Source: RGIG5579 sp045602025 (GTDB lineage Bacteria > Bacillota > Clostridia > Oscillospirales > SIG627). From it: 64,000 nt of DNA. The DNA lies in NCBI GenBank assembly GCA_045602025.1, contig JAZSAT010000023.1:1-64000 (forward strand), in the 5' to 3' direction. Both the position numbers and the translations under genes were made by a program. Numbering within the stretch: the stretch's first letter is position 1; the number at the start of each line of letters is the position of its first letter. The notes below the pieces were generated by a model that ran no database searches, had not been told where the DNA came from, and worked only from the letters and a program-made list of their open reading frames with translations. This document shows, piece by piece, positions 1 to 6,334 of this stretch.

Positions 1-25
1 AAATAAAAAAATCGGAGGAAATGCA

Positions 26-454
26 ATGTCCACTTATATGGCAAAAGCCGAAACCATTGAGCGCAAATGGTACGTTCTCGACGCGCAGGGCAAGCCTCTC
101 GGAAAGGTTGCGGCTGCTGCTGCTTCCATTCTCCGCGGTAAGAACCGTCCTGAGTTCACCCCTCACGTAGATTGCGGCGAGTATGTGATCGTGATCAATG
201 CTGATAAGGCAATTCTCACCGGCAAGAAGCTGGAACAGAAGAAGTACAGATACCACACCGGCTATATCGGCGGTCTCAAGGAGATCGGTTACAAGGAACT
301 GATGTCCAAGAATCCCGAAAAGGCAGTTTTCCTTGCAGTCAAGGGTATGCTTCCTAAGAACACCATCGGCAGAAAGAGCCTCACCCGCTTGAAAGTTTAT
401 GCCGGCGAAGCGCATCAGCACGCTGCTCAGCAGCCTGTTAGCCTCGAGTTCTGA
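26..454 (+). CDS. rplM: 50S ribosomal protein L13
   Basis: Ribosomal protein L13 (142 aa), a 23S rRNA-binding protein needed early in 50S subunit assembly. The protein shows the family's WYVLDAQGKPLGKVA start, the HVDCGEYVIVINADK core and the GMLPKN segment near residue 110, and its length is normal. GGAGG at 14-18 lies 7 bases before the ATG at 26; an out-of-frame ATG at 21 is ignored. It is followed by rpsI after about 20 bases, the standard rplM-rpsI operon. The operon promoter lies outside the window. Confidence 0.98.
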   Translation: MSTYMAKAETIERKWYVLDAQGKPLGKVAAAAASILRGKNRPEFTPHVDCGEYVIVINADKAILTGKKLEQKKYRYHTGYIGGLKEIGYKELMSKNPEKAVFLAVKGMLPKNTIGRKSLTRLKVYAGEAHQHAAQQPVSLEF

Positions 455-476
455 TTAAGAAGAAAGGAAGATGATC

Positions 477-884
477 ATGAATTACACTAGTGCAAAACCT
501 TATTTCTACGGCACCGGCAGAAGAAAGAAATCCATCGCTCGTGTACGTATTTACCCCGGCACCGGCGCAATCACCATCAACAAGAGAGATATTGACGACT
601 ACTTCGGTCTCGATACCCTCAAGCTCGTTGTTCGTCAGCCCCTGGAACTCACCGGCAACACCGGCAAGTTTGACGTTGTCTGCAATGTAGTAGGCGGCGG
701 CGTATCCGGCCAGGCAGGCGCAATCCGTCACGGTATCTCCAGAGCACTTCTTCAGGCAGACGCTGAAAGCTTCCGTCCCGCTCTTAAGAAGGCTGGCTTC
801 CTTACCCGTGACCCCAGAATGAAGGAAAGAAAGAAGTACGGTCTGAAAGCAGCTCGTCGTGCTTCCCAGTTCTCCAAGAGATAA
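477..884 (+). CDS. rpsI: 30S ribosomal protein S9
   Basis: Ribosomal protein S9, whose C-terminal tail reaches the P-site tRNA in the 30S subunit. The GTGRRKKSIARVRIYPG start and the basic tail ending in QFSKR are diagnostic. I place the start at the ATG at 477 (135 aa) because AGGA at 465-468 is 8 bases upstream; the in-frame ATG at 471 would be only 2 bases from that site. It is the last gene of the rplM-rpsI operon, with a terminator about 25 bases downstream. Confidence 0.97.
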   Translation: MNYTSAKPYFYGTGRRKKSIARVRIYPGTGAITINKRDIDDYFGLDTLKLVVRQPLELTGNTGKFDVVCNVVGGGVSGQAGAIRHGISRALLQADAESFRPALKKAGFLTRDPRMKERKKYGLKAARRASQFSKR

Positions 885-910
885 TTTCTTATCTTACAGA
901 ACAAACAAAA

Positions 911-946
911 CGCCGAAGCCAAAAGGCTTCGGTGTTTTTCTTTTTA
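911..946 (+). terminator. rho-independent terminator of rplM-rpsI
   Basis: Stem CCGAAGCC / GGCTTCGG with an AAAA loop followed by a T-rich tract. The convergent thioesterase gene stops within its T-tract. Confidence 0.9.
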
Positions 947-1357
947 TATGTTTTTACCCCCCACGTGATACCCTGTAGTGGTAACGGTAGCGGCAAGATT
1001 TCCAAGATCATTGGTTACGTCAATGCGGTAAAAGGAGGTTTTTTTTCCGTTTTTTACGCAAATAGCTTTGGCAAAAAGCTTTTCGCCTTTGGCTTGACCT
1101 AAAAAAGAAATGTCGGACTGCAGGGACACACAGCCCATATTCTCCCAGTTTGCTGCAACCGCAAAGGCAAAATCTGCAAGCATAAAATAAGTGCCGCCCA
1201 TAACAGCCCCCATGGCATTGCGGTGGGAGGGGGTGATTACAAGACTGCAAACGGCACTTTTCTCACCGATCTCTTCAATGACAGCCCCGTTTTCCGTGGC
1301 AAAACGGTCGCCTTCAAATATTTTTCTTACTTCTTCTAAGCTTTTTTTCGTGTTCAT
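944..1357 (-). CDS. PaaI-type hotdog-fold thioesterase
   Basis: Predicted acyl-CoA thioesterase of the PaaI/4HBT hotdog family (137 aa), which hydrolyses CoA thioesters in the cytosol; the natural substrate cannot be told from sequence. The hallmark HRNAMGAVMGGTYFMLADFA stretch (about residues 45-64) corresponds to the family's N-x-x-G-x-x-x-G-G catalytic and CoA-binding loop. It stands alone, convergent with rpsI and divergent from the flavoprotein gene. A promoter with 17-bp spacing lies just upstream. Confidence 0.85.
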   Translation of the reverse strand: MNTKKSLEEVRKIFEGDRFATENGAVIEEIGEKSAVCSLVITPSHRNAMGAVMGGTYFMLADFAFAVAANWENMGCVSLQSDISFLGQAKGEKLFAKAICVKNGKKTSFYRIDVTNDLGNLAATVTTTGYHVGGKNI

Positions 1358-1396
1358 TTTTTGCGCTTCCTTTTGTTCCTATGAAAATGTAATCAA

Positions 1397-1425
1397 ATTA
1401 TATCACACTTTGAACCAATCTACAA
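1397..1425 (-). promoter_or_regulatory. promoter of the PaaI-type gene
   Basis: Minus strand TTGTAG (1420-1425), 17-bp spacer, TATAAT (1397-1402). It faces away from the promoter at 1455-1483. Confidence 0.65.
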
Positions 1426-1454
1426 ACGGAAAGATGTTTTCCATCAAAATTTTC

Positions 1455-1483
1455 TCGACAGCTTGAGATTTGTATGTTAAAAT
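1455..1483 (+). promoter_or_regulatory. promoter of the flavoprotein-nitrilase pair
   Basis: TCGACA (1455-1460), 17-bp spacer, TAAAAT (1478-1483), about 25 bases ahead of the start at 1511. Confidence 0.5.
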
Positions 1484-1510
1484 AAGAAAAAATGAAAGAA
1501 GGGAAGAAGA

Positions 1511-2068
1511 ATGAGAAAAGATTTCGGAAAAAAGACCTGGGCATATCCGATGCCTGTTTTTATTGTGGCAGCCTTTGATGAAAAAGGAAAGGCAAACTGT
1601 ATGAATGCCGCTTGGGGCGGTATTTACGATACCGATCTTATTATGCTTTGCCTGGACGACGGGCACAAAACTACGAAAAATATTGCAAAAATCGGTGCTT
1701 TTACCGTCAACATTGCCGATGCAAAGCATGTAGTCGAGGCAGACTATGTGGGTATCGTTTCCGGAAACAGTGAACCTGATAAAATGGAAAAAGCAAATTT
1801 GTCTGTAGAAAAGTCAAAATTTGTCAATGCTCCCGTGATTACAAGCTTCCCTATGGCACTGGAATGTGAGCTTTTAAAATTCAATGAAGACGGCATCTTG
1901 ATCGGTAAAATTATCAATGTCAGCGCAGATGAATCTGTTTTGGGTCCCGACGGTCTGATCGATCCTGCAAAGCTGGAAGCCATTACCTATGACCCCGTTC
2001 ACCATACCTATTTAAAGCTTGGTGAAAAGGTAGGCAATGCCTTTTCTGACGGAAAGAAGATCAAATGA
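1511..2068 (+). CDS. flavin reductase-like FMN-binding protein
   Basis: Flavin reductase-like domain protein (185 aa) of the split-barrel FMN-binding fold. The N-terminal stretch PMPVFIVAAFDEKGKANCMN followed by AAWGG matches the family's FMN-binding segment. Such proteins bind FMN and usually reduce it with NAD(P)H or act as small flavoproteins in anaerobes; the substrate here is unknown. The stop overlaps the start of the next gene (ATGA at 2065-2068), so the two are probably translated together and may work on the same pathway. Confidence 0.85.
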   Translation: MRKDFGKKTWAYPMPVFIVAAFDEKGKANCMNAAWGGIYDTDLIMLCLDDGHKTTKNIAKIGAFTVNIADAKHVVEADYVGIVSGNSEPDKMEKANLSVEKSKFVNAPVITSFPMALECELLKFNEDGILIGKIINVSADESVLGPDGLIDPAKLEAITYDPVHHTYLKLGEKVGNAFSDGKKIK

Positions 2069-2946
2069 AAAAATTAAAGATCGCCTTCCTTCAGATCACA
2101 CCTTGCAAGACCCTTGAGGAAAATCTGAAAAAAGGCATTGGTGCCTGCATCAAGGCAAAGGAAATGGGCGCGGATATTGCTCTGTTCCCCGAAATGTGGA
2201 GCAATGGCTACAACATTTACACGCCCAAGCCTGAAGTTTGGAAAAAAGATGCCATTTCTGCAGACAGTGATTTCGTATGTGCTTTCGAAGATTTGGCAAA
2301 AGAATTATCCCTCGCCATTGGCATTACATACCTCGAAAAGAGGGAAGAGGGCGTTTGCAATTCTATGACGCTCTTTGATCGCTTCGGGGAGAGAAAATTT
2401 ACCTATGCCAAGGTACACACATGCGATTTCAGCGTGGAAAAGGACCTTTTGCCCGGAGAGGATTTTTATGTTTGCGATCTGGATACGGAAAAAGGCAATG
2501 TAAAGGTAGGCGCGATGATCTGCTATGATCGGGAGTTTCCCGAAAGCGCAAGGATCCTGATGTTGAAAGGAGCAGAGCTTGTGCTTGTTCCCAATGCCTG
2601 CCCTATGGAGATCAACCGCCTTTCACAGCTTCGGGGCAGAGCCTATGAAAATATGATGGCACTTGCCACCTGTAACTATCCGGCCACTGTTCCCGATTGC
2701 AACGGTGCCTCCTCGCTTTTTGATGGTGTGGCCTATGTAGAAGACCTTCCCGACTCCCGTGACACCTGCCTTTTTCTTGCAGATGAAAAGGAAGGGGTCT
2801 TTCTTGCAGAGCTTGATCTTGATCTTCTTCGTTTTTACAGAGAAACGGAAGTTCACGGCAATGCCTACCGCCGTCCCGAAAAGTATGGTTTGCTTGTAGA
2901 GGATAGGGTTTGGGACCCCTTTATTCGTCCCGATCGCAGAAGATAA
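2065..2946 (+). CDS. carbon-nitrogen hydrolase (nitrilase superfamily)
   Basis: Nitrilase-superfamily amidohydrolase (293 aa). All three catalytic residues are visible: Glu in ALFPEMW (about residue 43), Lys in YAKVHTCDF (about 114) and Cys in GAMICYDREFPE (about 152). The family hydrolyses amides or carbamoyl groups, for example N-carbamoylputrescine or omega-amides; the exact substrate cannot be assigned. It overlaps the flavoprotein gene by 4 bp and is followed by a strong terminator, so the pair forms a two-gene operon. Confidence 0.9.
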   Translation: MKKLKIAFLQITPCKTLEENLKKGIGACIKAKEMGADIALFPEMWSNGYNIYTPKPEVWKKDAISADSDFVCAFEDLAKELSLAIGITYLEKREEGVCNSMTLFDRFGERKFTYAKVHTCDFSVEKDLLPGEDFYVCDLDTEKGNVKVGAMICYDREFPESARILMLKGAELVLVPNACPMEINRLSQLRGRAYENMMALATCNYPATVPDCNGASSLFDGVAYVEDLPDSRDTCLFLADEKEGVFLAELDLDLLRFYRETEVHGNAYRRPEKYGLLVEDRVWDPFIRPDRRR

Positions 2947-2964
2947 AAAATATATATTTATGTG

Positions 2965-3003
2965 AAAAAATGCCGAGATCATCGTATCTTTTGGCATTTT
3001 TTT
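2965..3003 (+). terminator. terminator of the nitrilase operon
   Basis: AAAAATGCC / GGCATTTTT outer stem with an inner AGAT/ATCT pairing, followed by a run of Ts. Confidence 0.85.
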
Positions 3004-3080
3004 GCTTTGTTGTGCAAAATGCATAAAACAATGGAAGGAATTTCTGTTTCTTTGACGATTCACACAAAGGATGGAAAATG

Positions 3081-3109
3081 TTGAAATTATTTTATGAATG
3101 GTTTATAAT
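3081..3109 (+). promoter_or_regulatory. promoter of the EF-G paralogue
   Basis: TTGAAA (3081-3086), 17-bp spacer, TATAAT (3104-3109), about 58 bases before the chosen start. Confidence 0.7.
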
Positions 3110-3166
3110 AGAAATGTTAATAAATTTGATGCTTCGGCAAAAGTCGGGGCGAAGGAGGACTATCCC

Positions 3167-5224
3167 ATGGCAAGTATTGATATGAAGCGAATCCGCAACC
3201 TTGTTTTGCTGGGCCATTCCGGCTCCGGTAAGACCTCTCTGGCAGAGGCTATGCTTTATTTGTGCGGCGGTTCCGACCGACTCGGTAAGATTCCCGACGG
3301 AAACACCGCTTTTGATTTTGATCCCGAATCCATTCGTCGCAAGATCTCCGTTGCTTCTTCTCAGGCACCTTTGACTTGGAAGGACACCAAGATCAATGTG
3401 CTCGACACTCCCGGCTATCCCGGATTTACCGGTGAGGTTTCTCAGGCAGTCAGAGTTGCAGACAGTGCTGTTATCGTAATTGATGCGAAAGCAGGCATCG
3501 AGGTCGGTACTGAGCTTGCTTGGGACAAGGCAAATGAAAGCGGACTTCCCAAGGCTATCTTTATCAACAAGTTTGACGACAACGACGCTCGTTTTGCAAA
3601 GATCCTCAACGGTCTTCACGAAATGTTCGGCAGAACCATTTGCCCCATCACCATTCCCATGGTTCAGGACGGCGAAGTAAAGGGTGCCATCGATCTGATC
3701 CAGATGGAAGCTCATAGCTTTGACGATAAGGGTACCCATCATGTGCTTCCCATTCCCGAAGAAAATATGGACGCAGTGGAAGAATTCCGCGAAATGCTTC
3801 TGGAAGCCGTTGCAGGCACCGATGAAGACCTGATGAATAAGTACTTCGGCGGCGAAGAGATCACCCATATGGAGATCTACAATGCCGTACACGAAGGTAT
3901 TATCCACGGTGATATCGTTCCTTGCTTCTCAGGCTGCGCTACGAAGCTTTGGGGCGTTTGGACCATGCTCAACTTTATTTCTCAGTCCTTCCCCCGTCAC
4001 AGCGCAAAGGGAAGTGAAAAAGCAGCCGACGGTGCAGACATTGAGATCAATCCCGACGGAGCTCCTGCAATTTTTGTTTATAAGACCATTGCCGATCCCT
4101 TCGTTGGTAAGATGAGCTTTTTCAAGGTTATGAACGGTACCGTAAAGAGCGATCTTACTCTGAAAAATCCCCGTACCGGCGATTCCGAAAAGCTTGGTAA
4201 GATCTATACCGTAAAAGGAAAGACCCAGACTGAAGTAGCAGAGCTTTCTTGCGGTGATATCGGTATGGTATCCAAATTGACCTCTGTCGCTACCGGTGAT
4301 ACCTTAAGCTGGACCGGTGACGTAGCTTACGCTCCCGCAAAGTATCCCCAGCCCTTCTATATCAAGTCCCTTGCTCCCAAGGCGAAGGGCGATGAGGATA
4401 AGATCTCCTCTGCTGTAACAAAGCTTCTGGAAGAGGATCTTACCTTGAAGTATGAAGTTAACCGCGAAACCAGCCAGATGCTCCTTTCCGGTCTCGGCGG
4501 AACCCACCTTGATATTACCCTTGCCAAGATGAAGACCAGATACGGTGTAGAGGTTGTTCTTGGCGAAAAGAAGATCGCTTATCGTGAGACCATTCGTAAG
4601 TCTGCAAAGGTAGAAGGAAAGCACAAGAAGCAGTCCGGCGGTCACGGTCAGTACGGTCATGTTAAGATCGAATTTTCTCCCGGAGAAGGAGACGGCCTTA
4701 CCTTTACCGAATCTATCTTCGGTGGCTCCGTTCCCAAAAACTTCCATCCCGCTGTTGAAAAGGGACTTCAGGAATGTATGTCCAAGGGTGTTTTGGCAGG
4801 CTATCCTGTAGTAGGTCTTGCTGCGAACCTTTACGACGGCTCTTACCACGATGTAGACTCTTCCGAAATGGCTTTCAAGACCGCAGCAGGAATTGCTTTC
4901 CGTGAAGGACTTCCTCAGTGCGCTCCCGTGCTTCTTGAGCCGGTAGGAAAGCTCGAGGTATTCGTACCCGATTCTCAGATGGGTGATGTGATCGGCGATC
5001 TGAACAAGCGTCGCGGCAGAATTATGGGTATGGAGCAGGATGAGAACAAGCGCGGCTGGAGTATCATTCAGGCAGAGGTTCCCGAAGCTGAAATGAGCGA
5101 CTATGTACACGCACTCCGTGCCATTTCTCAGGGCAGAGCAAGCTTCACCTATTACTTCGACCATTACGAAGAAACCCCTGCAAATGTAGCGGAAAAGATC
5201 ATTGCTGCAAGCAAAGCAGAATAA
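3167..5224 (+). CDS. elongation factor G-like GTPase (EF-G paralogue)
   Basis: EF-G-like translational GTPase (685 aa), a divergent paralogue rather than the main FusA. The P-loop is GHSGSGKTS instead of the usual AHIDAGKTT, the switch I RGITI motif is absent, and G3 reads DTPGYPGFTGE, so the usual catalytic His of DTPGH is Tyr. G4 is NKFD. Domains II-V follow, with QSGGHGQYGHV in domain IV. Such paralogues occur beside true EF-G in many bacteria and may be slow GTPases on the ribosome; that role is inferred. The start at 3167 is preceded by AAGGAGG (3152-3158); an upstream ATG at 3098 overlaps the promoter. Confidence 0.88.
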   Translation: MASIDMKRIRNLVLLGHSGSGKTSLAEAMLYLCGGSDRLGKIPDGNTAFDFDPESIRRKISVASSQAPLTWKDTKINVLDTPGYPGFTGEVSQAVRVADSAVIVIDAKAGIEVGTELAWDKANESGLPKAIFINKFDDNDARFAKILNGLHEMFGRTICPITIPMVQDGEVKGAIDLIQMEAHSFDDKGTHHVLPIPEENMDAVEEFREMLLEAVAGTDEDLMNKYFGGEEITHMEIYNAVHEGIIHGDIVPCFSGCATKLWGVWTMLNFISQSFPRHSAKGSEKAADGADIEINPDGAPAIFVYKTIADPFVGKMSFFKVMNGTVKSDLTLKNPRTGDSEKLGKIYTVKGKTQTEVAELSCGDIGMVSKLTSVATGDTLSWTGDVAYAPAKYPQPFYIKSLAPKAKGDEDKISSAVTKLLEEDLTLKYEVNRETSQMLLSGLGGTHLDITLAKMKTRYGVEVVLGEKKIAYRETIRKSAKVEGKHKKQSGGHGQYGHVKIEFSPGEGDGLTFTESIFGGSVPKNFHPAVEKGLQECMSKGVLAGYPVVGLAANLYDGSYHDVDSSEMAFKTAAGIAFREGLPQCAPVLLEPVGKLEVFVPDSQMGDVIGDLNKRRGRIMGMEQDENKRGWSIIQAEVPEAEMSDYVHALRAISQGRASFTYYFDHYEETPANVAEKIIAASKAE

Positions 5225-5230
5225 AAACAA

Positions 5231-5261
5231 AAAGAGTGCAGATTTCTGCACTCTTTTTTTC
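5231..5261 (+). terminator. terminator of the EF-G paralogue
   Basis: AGAGTGCAG / CTGCACTCT stem with a short loop followed by a T-run. Confidence 0.92.
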
Positions 5262-5362
5262 GCCGCCCTTTGAAAGAGTAGGGAGGAGAGTCTTTGATTT
5301 TTTCATTCGGTCTTTCCGGTGCGACGGGATTTTTTAATTTAGGTGATACCTTGAAAAAAGTA

Positions 5363-5391
5363 TTGCACCTGTTTTTATTTTATGATATAAT
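5363..5391 (+). promoter_or_regulatory. promoter of rpe
   Basis: TTGCAC (5363-5368), 17-bp spacer, TATAAT (5386-5391), about 57 bases before the rpe start. Confidence 0.75.
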
Positions 5392-5448
5392 CTCAACGGT
5401 GTCACCAATGTGACAACTTCAGAATTTCAGAAAATAGGAGTTTTTGTG

Positions 5449-6093
5449 ATGATTAAACTTGCCCCTTCTCTTCTCGCCGCTGATTTTACCAAACTTGGCG
5501 AAGAAATTAAAAAAGTATATGATAACGGTGCCGAGTATCTGCACCTTGATATTATGGACGGTGTCTTTGTTCCCAATATTGCTTTGGGTCAGGGAATGGT
5601 AGCATCTCTTCGCAAGGTCTGCGATATCGTTTTTGATGTGCATTTGATGATCGTAGACCCCATTCGCTATATTGACGCTTTTGCAGACGCAGGTGCAGAC
5701 ATTATCACCTTCCACTACGAGGCTTGTGACAACCACAGAGAAGTGATAGAGAAGATTCACTCCCGCGGCATTCGTGCTGGTATGTCCGTAAAGCCTCATA
5801 CCGATGCAAATCTTATGGTTCCTTTCCTGGACGAGCTTGACCTCGCCCTCGTTATGACCGTAGAGCCCGGTTTCGGCGGTCAGAAATTTATGTATGAAGC
5901 AATGCCCAATCTTGAGACTCTGAACGCTGCCATTCAGAAAACCGGCAGAAATATCGATCTTGAGGTGGACGGCGGTATCAATCTTGAAAACGCTTCTGTG
6001 GTAAAAGAAAGAGGCGCAAATGTCCTGGTTGCAGGCTCTGCTGTTTTCGGTGCTGAAGATGTAGCAGGCACCGTTCGTAATTTCTTGAAATAA
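5449..6093 (+). CDS. rpe: ribulose-phosphate 3-epimerase
   Basis: Ribulose-5-phosphate 3-epimerase (214 aa) of the pentose phosphate pathway, a metal-dependent TIM barrel that interconverts ribulose 5-phosphate and xylulose 5-phosphate. APSLLAADF opens the barrel, LDIMDGVFVPN and DVHLMI carry the metal and catalytic residues, MTVEPGFGGQ and EVDGGINLENA form the phosphate-binding end. The ATG at 5449 fits the family length and has ATAGGAG just upstream; an in-frame ATG at 5410 would add 13 non-conserved residues. It has its own promoter and terminator, so it is monocistronic. Confidence 0.96.
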   Translation: MIKLAPSLLAADFTKLGEEIKKVYDNGAEYLHLDIMDGVFVPNIALGQGMVASLRKVCDIVFDVHLMIVDPIRYIDAFADAGADIITFHYEACDNHREVIEKIHSRGIRAGMSVKPHTDANLMVPFLDELDLALVMTVEPGFGGQKFMYEAMPNLETLNAAIQKTGRNIDLEVDGGINLENASVVKERGANVLVAGSAVFGAEDVAGTVRNFLK

Positions 6094-6095
6094 GA

Positions 6096-6125
6096 AGAGA
6101 AAAGCCCATTGGGCTTTTCTTTTTA
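6096..6125 (+). terminator. terminator of rpe
   Basis: AGAAAAGCCCA / TGGGCTTTTCT stem followed by Ts. Confidence 0.88.
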
Positions 6126-6150
6126 TCCAAAATGAAAAAAGAGGCTGTCT

Positions 6151-6327
6151 ATGGTATTTGAAGTAATCAAAGGAAAAACACCCCTTGGGGGCGATTATCG
6201 CGAGATCTATTATTTTACCGATGAAATGTTCCCTTGTGAGAAGGAAAAGGCCACCCGTGCCATTGTACGTGAATGCAAGGAGGGTGGCGCGCTGATCAAC
6301 GAAGAAATTTTAGTTCTTGAAAAATAA
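6151..6327 (+). CDS. small hypothetical protein, 58 aa
   Basis: A 58-residue ORF starting MVFEVIKGKTPLGGDYRE and ending EEILVLEK. I do not recognise a family. It is soluble and charged, with two Cys residues (CEKEK and REC). AGAGG lies about 7 bases upstream of the ATG at 6151, and codon use resembles neighbouring genes. It ends 7 bases before the ATG of the CotH-type gene, so it probably leads a two-gene operon. No clear promoter is visible in the short gap after the rpe terminator. Confidence 0.6.
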   Translation: MVFEVIKGKTPLGGDYREIYYFTDEMFPCEKEKATRAIVRECKEGGALINEEILVLEK

Positions 6328-6334
6328 GGTGAAA

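Noticed and set aside
4304..5251. Minus-strand ORF of 315 codons opposite the EF-G paralogue
   Set aside because: Shadow of a clearly coding gene; its composition reflects the complementary codons and it includes a terminator at its start.
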